DNA of 64,000 bases from Janthinobacterium sp. BJB426 (GTDB taxonomy: Bacteria > Pseudomonadota > Gammaproteobacteria > Burkholderiales > Burkholderiaceae_D): NCBI RefSeq assembly GCF_002735705.1, contig NZ_PDZL01000002.1, positions 1 through 64,000 of the forward strand. The letters run 5' to 3'. Under the pieces are notes generated by a model, which saw only the letters and a list, made by a program, of their open reading frames with translations, was not told the origin of the DNA and searched no databases. Shown piece after piece: positions 55,013 to 63,960 of this stretch (the stretch's first letter is position 1; each line of letters opens with the position of its first letter). A program made the translations under genes and the position numbers.

Positions 55013-56392
55013 ATGAACCGGACAGTCATGAATACCCTCATCCTTACCCTCTTCGGGGGAACGTTGGCCGCCTGCGGTGGCGGCAGCGGCGACGCATCCA
55101 GCGGTGGCGCAAGCCAGCTGCTGGCCGCCTCGGCCCAAGCGTTTGCCTGCTACACGCCGTGGAACAGCAGCACGGCCTACAACGGCGGCGGCCAGGCCAG
55201 CTACAACAACGTCAACTACACGGCCAACTGGTGGACGCAAGGAAATAACCCGTCGACCAGCAGCGGTGGCGCCGGTAGCGGCCAGCCCTGGACGGCGGTG
55301 GGCGACTGCGGCACGCCGACACCTACACCTACGCCAACTCCGACACCCACGCCTACCCCAACACCGACGCCAACACCTACGCCAACTCCCACCCCGACGC
55401 CTACCCCGACACCGACTCCAACTCCAACACCGACGCCCACCCCCACGGGCCTGGCGAAACACGCGCTGATCGGTTACTGGCACAACTTCACCAACCCCAG
55501 CGGCACCACGTATCCGATCAGCCAGGTCAGCGATGACTGGGACGTGATCGTCGTCTCGTTCGGCGACAACGCGGGCGGCGGCAATGTCAGCCTGACCATT
55601 GATCCGGGCGCGGGCACGGAAGCGCAATTCATCGCCGACGTGGCCGCCAAGCGGGCCAAGGGAAAGAAAGTCATCCTGTCGCTGGGCGGGCAAAACGGCT
55701 CCGTTTCCGTCGGCAACACGGCCGAAGCGACGAATTTCACCAACAGCCTGTACGCCATCATCACGAAATATGGCTTCGACGGCATCGACCTGGACCTGGA
55801 AAACGGCGTGGCGCAAGGCGCGGCCATCCAGACTTATCTGCCGATCGCCGTGAAAAACCTGAAAACCAAGGTCGGCAGCAGCTTTTACCTGTCGATGGCG
55901 CCGGAATGGGTGTATGTGGAAGGGGGCTACACGAGCTACGGCAGTATCTGGGGCGCCTACATTCCCATCATCAACGCCTTGCGCAGCGAGCTGACGGTGT
56001 TGCATCCGCAGTATTACAACAATGGCGATATCTACACGCCGTACGCCACCGGCCCCATCAAGGCCGGTTCGGCTGACCAGCTGGTGGCCACGGCACGCAT
56101 GCTGATCGAAGGATTCAATTATGGCGGCAATACCTTCGCCGGCTTGCGTCCGGATCAGGTGGGCTTTGGCGTGCCGTCGGGCCGCAGCTCGGCCGGTTCG
56201 GGTTTCACGACGAATGCCGACGTCAGCAACGCCCTGAATTGCCTGACGCGCCTGCTCAATTGCGGCACCATCAAGCCGCTGCAGGCGTATCCGGACTTCC
56301 GCGGCGTGATGACGTGGTCGATCAACTGGGACCGCCACGACAACTATAATTTCTCCGTGCCGACGAAGACCGTACTGAAAACGCTGCCGTAA
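55013..56392 (+). CDS. Chitinase, GH18 with N-terminal chitin-binding domain and TP-repeat linker
   Basis: A 459-residue secreted enzyme that cuts chitin. It begins with a lipoprotein-like signal (LAACGGG), then a CBM5/12 chitin-binding domain (residues about 44-100: YTPWNSSTAYNGGGQ, NYTANWWTQGNNPS). A linker of 22 TP units follows at about 101-145. The GH18 barrel has the catalytic motif YGFDGIDLDLENG (DxxDxDxE complete, last Glu acid). The start, ATG 55013, has AAGGAG upstream. Soil and freshwater Oxalobacteraceae are commonly chitinolytic. Confidence 0.95.
   Translation: MNRTVMNTLILTLFGGTLAACGGGSGDASSGGASQLLAASAQAFACYTPWNSSTAYNGGGQASYNNVNYTANWWTQGNNPSTSSGGAGSGQPWTAVGDCGTPTPTPTPTPTPTPTPTPTPTPTPTPTPTPTPTPTPTPTPTPTPTGLAKHALIGYWHNFTNPSGTTYPISQVSDDWDVIVVSFGDNAGGGNVSLTIDPGAGTEAQFIADVAAKRAKGKKVILSLGGQNGSVSVGNTAEATNFTNSLYAIITKYGFDGIDLDLENGVAQGAAIQTYLPIAVKNLKTKVGSSFYLSMAPEWVYVEGGYTSYGSIWGAYIPIINALRSELTVLHPQYYNNGDIYTPYATGPIKAGSADQLVATARMLIEGFNYGGNTFAGLRPDQVGFGVPSGRSSAGSGFTTNADVSNALNCLTRLLNCGTIKPLQAYPDFRGVMTWSINWDRHDNYNFSVPTKTVLKTLP
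55313..55447 (+). repeat. (ACNCCN)n repeat encoding a Thr-Pro linker
   Basis: A six-base repeat, 22 TP units over 135 bases, sits inside the chitinase gene. Codons vary between third bases, so it is not a perfect repeat and slippage should be limited. It separates binding and catalytic domains. Confidence 0.95.
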
Positions 56393-56618
56393 CAGCCCTG
56401 GCCCGACTGCGCATGCGAGCCTTGCCGCTCACATGCGCAGCAGCGCCGCGCCCAGCAAGTGCATGTGCAGCGCCACGCCCTGGCGCAACGCCTCCCCTCC
56501 CCCTTGCGTGTGCTTGATGCCATCCATGGTGGCAGGTACCTGCAGCAGCGGCAATTGATATTTCTCAAACCATAGCGTCAATCTATGGGTTCAGTTGAAA
56601 TATTTTACTTCCTTTTGT

Positions 56619-56638
56619 AAATGAGAATCGTTACTATC
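56619..56638. promoter_or_regulatory. Fur-box-like site before the DUF2061 gene
   Basis: AAATGAGAATCGTTACTATC begins with the same ten bases as the FTR1 Fur box. It lies 41-60 bases before the DUF2061 start. Iron control of that gene is predicted. Confidence 0.6.
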
Positions 56639-56678
56639 TAAATCAAGGATAAGCGAATTCAACAGAAAGGAGCATCCC

Positions 56679-57101
56679 TTGTTCACCGCCATCAAAACAT
56701 TCAGCCAGATCTGCACGCACATGTCGATCGCCTTCGGCCTCGCCTACTTGCTGACGGGGTCTTTGGCGCTCGGTGGCCTGGCCGCGATCATCGAACCGAT
56801 CATCAACGTTGCCCTGTTGCCGTGGCATGAAAAAGCCTGGCACGCGATTCGCCGTCGCTACGCCGCCAGCCGCCTGGGCTTTGCCGCCCTGGCCGGCGAA
56901 AAGCTCAGCCAGACGACCCTGCACATGGGCGTGGCCTTCGGCGTCATGTACTGGGCCACGGGATCCATGGCCTTCGGCGGCTTGCTGGCCGTGGTCGAAC
57001 CGATCTGCAACGTGATCGTCTTGCCCTTCCACGACCGGCTGTGGGAAAAAGCCCGCTTTCGCCTGGAAAGCCGTGGCGCGGCCCGCCTCGCCGCCCTGTA
57101 G
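56679..57101 (+). CDS. DUF2061 double-repeat membrane protein
   Basis: A 140-residue inner-membrane protein made of two copies of the DUF2061 motif: HMSIAFGLAYLLTGSLALGG...EPIINVALLPWHEKAW and HMGVAFGVMYWATGSMAFGG...EPICNVIVLPFHDRLW. Each copy has two TM segments. The start is TTG 56679, chosen because AAAGGAG lies seven bases upstream. A Fur box lies before it, so it is probably iron-regulated. The role of the family is unknown. Confidence 0.9.
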   Translation: MFTAIKTFSQICTHMSIAFGLAYLLTGSLALGGLAAIIEPIINVALLPWHEKAWHAIRRRYAASRLGFAALAGEKLSQTTLHMGVAFGVMYWATGSMAFGGLLAVVEPICNVIVLPFHDRLWEKARFRLESRGAARLAAL

Positions 57102-57120
57102 TCCTCCTCCTTTCCCCTAC

Positions 57121-58557
57121 TTAATTACCTGCCCACACGGGCGGTCGCCGTTGTCCCCACGGCGCCGCCCGCTCCAGCTGTCCCGCCAGGCGCAGCAAGA
57201 TCCCATCGTTCGCATAGCCAGCCATGAACTGCATGCCGATCGGCAAACCGTCATTTGACATGCCGAGTGGCACGGACATGGCCGGCAAACCCGCCACGTT
57301 GGCCAGCGGCGTGTAGGGCGAATGCTCGAACAGGTGCGCCGTCCAGCCCTGCCCATCAAGCTGTTCCTCGTCCTTGCCATAACGGCCCAGCTGCCACGGC
57401 ACATCCGGCATGGTCGGCGTCAGCAGCACGTCGTACCGGCCGAACAAGGCGCCCGCGTGGCGCGTGACCGTGTTGCGCACGTCGAGGGCCGCCACGAAGT
57501 CCACCGCCGAGACCGTTTTGCCATGGCGGTAACAGGCCAGGGTCGCCGCTTCCAGGGTCTCCAGCGACACGCCGCGCCCGCTCTCCTGCGCCAGGCCATC
57601 GATCCACGGCACCAGGTTGGCGCACCAGATGCCGGCATTCGCGTGCACGAACGCTTCCCACGACACGCCCAGCGCGGGCGAGACTTCTTCCACGTGGTGG
57701 CCCAGGCTTTCCAGCAGGCGCACGGTGGCGTCCAGCGCGCTATTCACGGCAGCCACAGGATTGGCGCCATTGCAGGCGGCGCGCTGCACGGCGATGCGCA
57801 GTTGGCCCGGTTCCTGGCTCACCTGCGACAGCCAGCTGTGGCCGGGTGCGCCGGTCACATACGGCTCGCCCACCATCACGCCTTGCACGGCATCGAGCAA
57901 GGCGGCGCTGTCGCGCACCGTGCGGCTTACGCCCAGCTGCACGCCCAGGCCGCTGAAGATCTCGTCCATGGCGGGGCCGTTCGAGACCCGTCCCCGGCTC
58001 GGTTTCAAGCCGAACAGGCCCGTCGACGCGGCCGGCACGCGGATGGAACCGGCCGCGTCCGTCGCATGGGCCAGCGGCACGATGCCGGCCGCCACGGCCG
58101 CCGCCGCGCCGCCGCTGGAGCCGCCCGCGCTCAAGTTCGGGTTCCAGGGATTGCGCGTGGCGCCGTAGAGCACGGGTTCCGTGGTGGTGGCAAACGCCAT
58201 TTCCGGCGTGCTGGTGCGGCCGAACGTCACCAGGCCGGCTGCGCGAAACTGCGTCATCAGGTGGGAGTCGAGTGTGGCAACATGGCCGGCGCCCAGGCGG
58301 CTGCCCGCTTCGCTGCGCTGGCCCGCCATGGTGACGGCCACATCCTTGATCAGGAATGGCACGCCGGCGAACGGCGCCGCGTGGTCGATGTGCGTGACAT
58401 CGGCCGGCCATACCTCGACCACGGCGTTGATGTGCGGATTGACGACGGCGCAGGCGCGCATGGCGGCATCGTGCAATTCGGCGGCGGAAACGCCGCCATC
58501 GCGTATCAGCTGGGCCAGCCCCAGACCATCAAAGCTTGAATATTCATGGAGTTGCAT
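57121..58557 (-). CDS. Amidase-signature family hydrolase
   Basis: A 478-residue enzyme. The Ser-Ser-Lys triad is present: Lys in GVPFLIKDVAV, cis-Ser in SAGGSSGGAAAA and nucleophile Ser in TDAAGSIRVPAAS. The end (LPIGMQFMAGYANDGILLRLAGQLE) is typical. It hydrolyses an amide; substrates vary from nitrile-derived amides to drugs and amino acid amides. It diverges from a LysR gene with about 100 bases between, so that regulator is its probable control. Confidence 0.92.
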   Translation of the reverse strand: MQLHEYSSFDGLGLAQLIRDGGVSAAELHDAAMRACAVVNPHINAVVEVWPADVTHIDHAAPFAGVPFLIKDVAVTMAGQRSEAGSRLGAGHVATLDSHLMTQFRAAGLVTFGRTSTPEMAFATTTEPVLYGATRNPWNPNLSAGGSSGGAAAAVAAGIVPLAHATDAAGSIRVPAASTGLFGLKPSRGRVSNGPAMDEIFSGLGVQLGVSRTVRDSAALLDAVQGVMVGEPYVTGAPGHSWLSQVSQEPGQLRIAVQRAACNGANPVAAVNSALDATVRLLESLGHHVEEVSPALGVSWEAFVHANAGIWCANLVPWIDGLAQESGRGVSLETLEAATLACYRHGKTVSAVDFVAALDVRNTVTRHAGALFGRYDVLLTPTMPDVPWQLGRYGKDEEQLDGQGWTAHLFEHSPYTPLANVAGLPAMSVPLGMSNDGLPIGMQFMAGYANDGILLRLAGQLERAAPWGQRRPPVWAGN

Positions 58558-58658
58558 CGGTTTATTCCTGTAATGGATGAAGAATGGATATCACAGGAAC
58601 TACTCTAGGGTTTGCGCTATCATAGTGGAAATGAATAGTTGATATACAAGGTATAGCC

Positions 58659-59570
58659 ATGAACAATTTGCATAAGCTGGATTTGCACAAGCTGGACTTG
58701 AACCTGCTGCTGACCTTGAACGCCCTGTTGATTGAACGCAACGTCACGCGGGCGGCGGCGCGGCTGCACCTGAGCCAGCCTTCCGTCAGCGTGCAGCTGG
58801 GCAAGCTGCGGGCCGCTTTCGATGACCCGCTGCTCTTGCCCGGTCCGCGCGGCATGCTGCCCACGGCCCGCGCGCTGGCCCTGCTGGCGCCCTTGCAAGC
58901 CGTGCTGGCCCAGTTGGAGCAAGTCTTGCAACCGGAATCGGCGTTCGACCCGGCCACGGCCCAAGTGCGCTGGAACCTGGCGGCGGCCGACGCCACGGAA
59001 TACGCGATCTTGCTGCCCCTGCTGCCCGCTCTGCGCGCGCAGGCGCCGCTGTCGCGCATGGCCGTGTTCGAAGCCGTGCCGGCGCGCATGGCGCACGAGC
59101 TGGAAAGCGGCCAGGTCGACCTGGGATTCCTGGCCCGGGAAGAAGCGCCGCCCGGCTTACGCCACCGCACCCTGTTCACCGAGCACTATGTGCTGGCGGG
59201 GCGCCGCGACCACCCGCTGTTGCAAATGCCGCCCGACCTCGATCAATTTTGCGCGCTGGAATTCATCGTCGTCTCGCCCAACGGCGGCGGTTTCCGCAGC
59301 AACGTCGATACGGCGCTGGAACTGTTGGGCCGAACGCGCAAGGTGGTGCTGTCCGTGCCGCATTTTCTGATCGTCCCGCCCCTGCTGGCGGCGTCCGACA
59401 TGGTGGCCCTGCTGCCGTCGCGCCTGCTGAAAAACGCGCTGGGCGCCCTGCGCACGTGGGAGCCGCCCGTCACCCTGCCCGACTACGAGATGGCCATGGT
59501 GTGGCACGAGCGCATGCACCTGGACCCGGCGCACCGCTGGCTGCGCGAGCGCATCATGGCCAGCTTGTAG
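58659..59570 (+). CDS. LysR-family transcriptional regulator
   Basis: A 303-residue LysR protein. The opening is LHKLDLNLLLTLNALLIERN, then VTRAAARLHLSQPSVSVQLGKLRAAFDDPLL (HTH), the NodD/PcaQ-like subgroup pattern with LHLSQPSVS. The ligand domain is at about 95-300. It diverges from the amidase gene and probably activates it. A cytochrome gene follows in the same direction after a palindrome. Confidence 0.9.
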   Translation: MNNLHKLDLHKLDLNLLLTLNALLIERNVTRAAARLHLSQPSVSVQLGKLRAAFDDPLLLPGPRGMLPTARALALLAPLQAVLAQLEQVLQPESAFDPATAQVRWNLAAADATEYAILLPLLPALRAQAPLSRMAVFEAVPARMAHELESGQVDLGFLAREEAPPGLRHRTLFTEHYVLAGRRDHPLLQMPPDLDQFCALEFIVVSPNGGGFRSNVDTALELLGRTRKVVLSVPHFLIVPPLLAASDMVALLPSRLLKNALGALRTWEPPVTLPDYEMAMVWHERMHLDPAHRWLRERIMASL

Positions 59571-59599
59571 GCTGCCTACACGATTTTTCAGGCGAAAAC

Positions 59600-59619
59600 A
59601 CTAGGGAAGATTACCTAGT
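59600..59619. promoter_or_regulatory. Inverted repeat before the cytochrome gene
   Basis: ACTAGG-N8-CCTAGT is a perfect 6-8-6 inverted repeat, 74-93 bases before the cytochrome start. It looks like a binding site for a dimeric activator; the regulator is not in the window. Confidence 0.55.
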
Positions 59620-59692
59620 TAATCGAAAGAAATTCCCAATTTCCGCCGTGGCGACGACTGCGTAAGCTTGGCCCTGATAATAAAGGGTCACC

Positions 59693-61777
59693 ATGAACGC
59701 CATTTCCATCCTGCATCGCGGTTCGCGCCGCCCTCCCGCCTTCTTCTTTCCCATCACGACCTGGCTGCTGCTCCTGGGCATGCTGGCCTTCTGCGCCAGC
59801 GCCGTGGCTGCGCCTGCACCCTCGGCGTCGGCCGAGCTGATCAAGCGCGGTGAGTATGTCGCCCGCCTGGGCGACTGCGTGGCCTGCCACACCAGCCCGA
59901 ACGGCGCCGCCATGGCCGGCGGCCTGGAACTGAAAACGCCGTTCGGCACCATCTACAGTACGAATATCACGCCCGACGCGAAGACGGGCCTGGGCACGTA
60001 CACGTTCGCGCAGTTTGACCGCGCCATGCGCAAGGGCGTGGCGGCCGACGGGCACAATCTGTACCCGGCCATGCCCTACCCTTCCTACGCCAAGATCACG
60101 CCCGACGACATGCAGGCGCTGTACGCCTATTTGCAGCGCGGCGTGGCGCCCGTGGCGCAGAAAAACCGCGAAACGGACATGAAATGGCCGTTCAGCATGC
60201 GCTGGGGCTTGTCCTTGTGGAATGCCGTCTTCCTCGACGACGCACCGTTCAAGCCCGACAGCGCGAAGTCGGCCCTGTGGAACCGGGGCAGCTATCTGGC
60301 CCAGGGGCTCGGCCATTGCGGCTCCTGCCACACGCCGCGCGGCGTGGCTTTCCAGGAAAAAACCATGGGCCAGGATGGCAGCGGCGGCAAACACTACCTG
60401 TCCGGTTTCACCTTCGACGGCTGGCATGCCGTCAACCTGCGCAATCTGTGGACGCCGGGCGACATCGTGCAATTGCTCAAGACAGGTCGCAACAGCTTCG
60501 GTACGGCCGCGGGCAGCATGACGGAAGTCATCACGCACAGCACGCAATACTTCACGGATGGCGACCTCGATGCGCTGGCGCACTACCTGCACGGCTTGCC
60601 GGCCAAACCGGGCGCGCAAGTGTCGCAGACAAAACCGGCGCCTTCGGTCGCAGCCAGCAACGATGCGCTGTACAACACGCGCGGCGGCCTCGGCTACCTG
60701 CAGTTTTGCGCCACGTGCCACCGCCGCGACGGCCGTGGCGTGGACAACATCTTCCCGCCGCTGGCGCAGAACGACTCGGTGCAATCGAAGGATGCCACTT
60801 CCGTCATCCATATTGCGCTGACGGGCTGGCAGTCGGCCGTCACGCAGCAGTCGCCCCGCTCGTTCGGCATGCCCGCGTATGACCGCCTGTCCGACACGGA
60901 ACTGGCGGAAATCCTCACCTTTGTGCGCGGCAAGTGGGGGAATCAAGGCGCGCCCGTCACGCCTGCGCAGATCGCCAAGGTGCGCAAGGAGCTCAAGCTC
61001 AAGGCCCCGGACGCGGGCGGCTTTGTCACGCCCCGCTTCGCCGCGCTGACGGCTGATCCGAATGCCAGCCAATTGATCCACGGCATGCAGCTGATGACGG
61101 AAACGCGCGCCCGCCTGCCGCAAAACGTGGGCAACGACCTCAACTGCAGCAGTTGCCACCTGAACGGCGGCACCGTGGCCAACGGTTCGCCCTTCCTCGG
61201 CATTTCCGCCTTCTTCCCGGCGGAAGCGCCGCGCGCGGGCAAGGTCATCAGCCTGGGCGAGCGCATCAATGGCTGCTTCCGCCGCTCCATGCACGGCAAG
61301 CCGCTGCCCGTGGACGGCCCCGACCTGCAGGCGATGGTCGCCTACATCGACTGGATGAAGGGCGCTACGCAGGCGAACGACAAGGTGCCAGGGCGCGGCG
61401 TGGCGAAGATATCCCGCGCCCTGCTGCCCGATCCCGTGCACGGCAAAAAAGTGTATGCCGAGCAATGCGCCGTCTGCCATGGCGCGAATGGCGAAGGCAT
61501 CCGGGGCACTGGCGGCGAAGTGGCCTTCCCGCCGCTATGGGGCGAGCGCTCGTTCAATATCGGCGCCGGCATGGCCCGCACCTACACGGCGGCCGGCTTC
61601 GTCAAGGCGAACATGGTGATGGGCCATGGCCAGAAATTCCCGCTGGGACAAGGCAACCTGTCCGACCAGGACGCCGTCGACGTGGCCGAATATTTTACGC
61701 ACATGCCGCGCCCGGACTTCCCCGACAAGGTCAAGGATTGGCCGAAAGGCGGCAAGCCCAAGGATGCGCGCTACTGA
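59693..61777 (+). CDS. Five-heme cytochrome c: AdhB-like triheme part fused to TsdA-like diheme part
   Basis: A 694-residue secreted cytochrome. The signal peptide ends AVAAP. Five CxxCH motifs are seen: CVACH (62), CGSCH (209), CATCH (339), CSSCH (485) and CAVCH (592). The first three, with HTSPNGAAMAGG and HTPRGVAFQ after them, match the triheme cytochrome subunit of alcohol or gluconate dehydrogenases (AdhB). The last two lie in a region like thiosulfate dehydrogenase TsdA, with LGERINGCFRRSMHGKPLP, where Cys 528 could be a heme ligand as in TsdA. Such a fusion would pass electrons from a dehydrogenase or from thiosulfate to the quinone or oxidase. No dehydrogenase subunit gene is next to it. 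The start has AAGGG upstream. Confidence 0.85.
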   Translation: MNAISILHRGSRRPPAFFFPITTWLLLLGMLAFCASAVAAPAPSASAELIKRGEYVARLGDCVACHTSPNGAAMAGGLELKTPFGTIYSTNITPDAKTGLGTYTFAQFDRAMRKGVAADGHNLYPAMPYPSYAKITPDDMQALYAYLQRGVAPVAQKNRETDMKWPFSMRWGLSLWNAVFLDDAPFKPDSAKSALWNRGSYLAQGLGHCGSCHTPRGVAFQEKTMGQDGSGGKHYLSGFTFDGWHAVNLRNLWTPGDIVQLLKTGRNSFGTAAGSMTEVITHSTQYFTDGDLDALAHYLHGLPAKPGAQVSQTKPAPSVAASNDALYNTRGGLGYLQFCATCHRRDGRGVDNIFPPLAQNDSVQSKDATSVIHIALTGWQSAVTQQSPRSFGMPAYDRLSDTELAEILTFVRGKWGNQGAPVTPAQIAKVRKELKLKAPDAGGFVTPRFAALTADPNASQLIHGMQLMTETRARLPQNVGNDLNCSSCHLNGGTVANGSPFLGISAFFPAEAPRAGKVISLGERINGCFRRSMHGKPLPVDGPDLQAMVAYIDWMKGATQANDKVPGRGVAKISRALLPDPVHGKKVYAEQCAVCHGANGEGIRGTGGEVAFPPLWGERSFNIGAGMARTYTAAGFVKANMVMGHGQKFPLGQGNLSDQDAVDVAEYFTHMPRPDFPDKVKDWPKGGKPKDARY

Positions 61778-61860
61778 GCCGCATGTTTTCCCGGGCGGCG
61801 CCCCTTCTGGCCGCCGCCCGCCTGTGATACGCTGCTCGCTCCACCACACAGGAGTGACGC

Positions 61861-63162
61861 ATGCAGATTGACAGCGGCCGCGCGGACGCCGTCCGCCGGC
61901 AGGCGGACCCATCCGACACCTGGCTGGGCAAGCTGGGGCCGGGCCTGATCACGGGCGCGGCCGACGACGATCCCAGCGGCATCGCCACGTATTCTCAGGC
62001 GGGCGCCCAGTTCGGTTTTGGCATGCTGTGGACCGTGTGCCTGACGTTTCCCCTGATGCTGGGCATCCAGGTGATCAGCGCCAAGATTGGCCGGGTCAGC
62101 GGGCATGGGCTGGCGACGAATATTCGCCGCCATTATCCGAAATCCTTGCTGTACGCCATCGTCAGCTTGCTGCTGTTGGCCAATGTCATCAATATCGCCG
62201 CCGACGTGGCCGCCATGGGCGATGCCTTGACCCTGATCATCGGCGGTCCCACGCACCTGTACGCTGTCGGCTTCGGCCTGCTATCCCTGCTGCTGCAAGT
62301 GTTCATTCCCTATCAACAATACGTGCGCATCCTGAAATGGCTGACCCTGGGCTTGCTGGCCTATGTGGCCACCGTGCTGACCATCCACATTCCGTGGGGC
62401 GAAGTGGCGCTGCGCACCGTCTGGCCCCAGTTCACCTGGTCGACCGCCTCGGTGACCATGATCGTGGCCGTGTTCGGCACGACGATCAGTCCCTACTTAT
62501 TTTTCTGGCAGGCATCGCAGGAAGTGGAAGACTTGCAGGCCGATGCTGGCGCGCAAGCCTTGCGCCGCGCGCCCGAGCAGGCGCCGCGGCAATTCCAGCG
62601 CATCAAGATGGACACGGCCATCGGCATGGGCTTTTCCAACCTGGTGGCGTTTTTCATCATGCTGACGACGGCCGTGACCCTGGGCGCGCAAGGCATCACG
62701 CATATCGACACCTCGGCCCAGGCCGCCTCCGCCCTGCGCCCCATCGCTGGCGACTTCGCCTTTGCCCTGTTCAGCCTGGGCATCATCGGCACGGGCTTGC
62801 TGGCCATTCCCGTGCTGGCCGGCTCGGCCGCCTACGCCATGGCCGGCGCCTTTCACTGGAAAAACAGCCTGGAACTGGCGCCCAAGGCGGCCAAGAAGTT
62901 CTACGGCATCATCGTCACGGCCACGGTGATCGGCGCGGCCCTGTGCTTTTCGCCGCTAGACCCCATCAAGGCCCTGTACTGGAGCGCCGTCATCAATGGC
63001 GTCATTTCCGTACCCATCATGGCCCTGATGATGGTGATGGCGTCGCGCCCAACCATCATGGGCACCTTGACCATTTCGCGCCGCCTGCGGGCGCTGGGCT
63101 GGCTGTCGACCATCGTCATGGCGACGGCCGTGCTGGCCATGTTCGCCACCATGGCGTTTTGA
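61861..63162 (+). CDS. NRAMP-family-like divalent metal transporter
   Basis: A 433-residue inner-membrane transporter. The first motif of NRAMP is present as GAADDDPSGIATYSQAGA (the classical DPGN is DPSG), and the TM6 segment is FSNLVAFFIMLTTAVTLG, not the MPH of true Mn transporters. About eleven TM segments are seen. The altered motifs place it in a divergent branch of NRAMP proteins with untested substrates. It starts 83 bases after the cytochrome stop and may share its transcript. Confidence 0.85.
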   Translation: MQIDSGRADAVRRQADPSDTWLGKLGPGLITGAADDDPSGIATYSQAGAQFGFGMLWTVCLTFPLMLGIQVISAKIGRVSGHGLATNIRRHYPKSLLYAIVSLLLLANVINIAADVAAMGDALTLIIGGPTHLYAVGFGLLSLLLQVFIPYQQYVRILKWLTLGLLAYVATVLTIHIPWGEVALRTVWPQFTWSTASVTMIVAVFGTTISPYLFFWQASQEVEDLQADAGAQALRRAPEQAPRQFQRIKMDTAIGMGFSNLVAFFIMLTTAVTLGAQGITHIDTSAQAASALRPIAGDFAFALFSLGIIGTGLLAIPVLAGSAAYAMAGAFHWKNSLELAPKAAKKFYGIIVTATVIGAALCFSPLDPIKALYWSAVINGVISVPIMALMMVMASRPTIMGTLTISRRLRALGWLSTIVMATAVLAMFATMAF

Positions 63163-63168
63163 TGCGCA

Positions 63169-63960
63169 TCAAGTCCGTGGCTTGAGCATGCCTTCCACGA
63201 TGCCCAGCACGGTCTGGCGGGGCAGCAAGCGCGGCAGCCAGGCCAGCAGCCGGTTGGGCCGGCCCGCCACGTGGCTGCTGCGGCCCCGGTCCAGCGCCCG
63301 CAGCGCCTCATCGACGACGGCTTGCGGCGCCATGCGCTTGCCCACGGCCGCCTCGGGCGCGGCCACCACATCGAAGAAGGCCGTTTCCGTGGCGCCCGGG
63401 CACAGGGCCAGCACGCGCACGCCGCGCTGGCGGTTTTCCGCCCACAGCGCTTCCGAGAACGACAGCACGAACGCCTTGCTGGCGCCATACACCGCCATGT
63501 AGGGATCGGGTTGCAGGGCCGCCGTGGACGCGACATTGATGACGGCGCCCCGCCCCTGGGCCAGCATGTGCGGCAAGGCGCAGTGCGTGAGTTCCATCAG
63601 GGCCGTGCAATTGACGGTTACTTCGGCCGCCTGGCGCGCGAGGTCGATGCTTTCGAAGCGGCCATGCGTGGCGAAACCCGCGTTATTGATCAACACATCG
63701 GGCGGCATGCCCAGCGCGCACGCCTGCGCATGGGCTTGTGCTGCGGCGTCGGGCAGGCTCAGATCGGCCACCAGCGCGTGGGCGCGGATGCCGTGGCGCT
63801 GGGAAAGGTCCCTGGCCAGGCTGTCGAGCACGGCGCCGGAACGGGCCAGCAGCAGCAAATGGGCGCCGCGCGCGGCCAGGGTTTCCGCAAAGACGCGGCC
63901 GATGCCGGACGAGGCGCCCGTGATCAGCACGGTCTGCTTGGTGTAGTCGTATGGGAGCAT
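63169..63960 (-). CDS. Short-chain dehydrogenase/reductase
   Basis: A 263-residue SDR. The motifs are TGASSGIGRVFAETLAARGA, INNAGFATHG, NVASTAALQ (Ser) and YGASKAFVLSF (Tyr-x3-Lys), so the catalytic set is complete. The fold ends with a short hydrophobic helix. It converges with the transporter gene, the two stops being six bases apart. The substrate is unknown. Confidence 0.92.
   Translation of the reverse strand: MLPYDYTKQTVLITGASSGIGRVFAETLAARGAHLLLLARSGAVLDSLARDLSQRHGIRAHALVADLSLPDAAAQAHAQACALGMPPDVLINNAGFATHGRFESIDLARQAAEVTVNCTALMELTHCALPHMLAQGRGAVINVASTAALQPDPYMAVYGASKAFVLSFSEALWAENRQRGVRVLALCPGATETAFFDVVAAPEAAVGKRMAPQAVVDEALRALDRGRSSHVAGRPNRLLAWLPRLLPRQTVLGIVEGMLKPRT

Noticed and set aside
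55216-55446. A poly-(Val-Gly) minus-strand peptide
   Set aside because: It is only the complement of the Thr-Pro linker repeat.
55313-55447. A possible CRISPR-like repeat array
   Set aside because: The unit is six bases, without spacers, in frame with the chitinase linker.
54659-56338. A 559-codon minus-strand open frame across the chitinase
   Set aside because: Antisense shadow of the GH18 gene.
56344-56568. A short minus-strand open frame after the chitinase
   Set aside because: Low-complexity Arg/Cys-rich translation and overlap with the chitinase end; the whole 56393-56678 spacer shows no supportable gene.
59615-61480. A 621-codon minus-strand open frame across the cytochrome
   Set aside because: The plus strand has five CxxCH motifs and a signal peptide; the minus frame has no recognisable domain.
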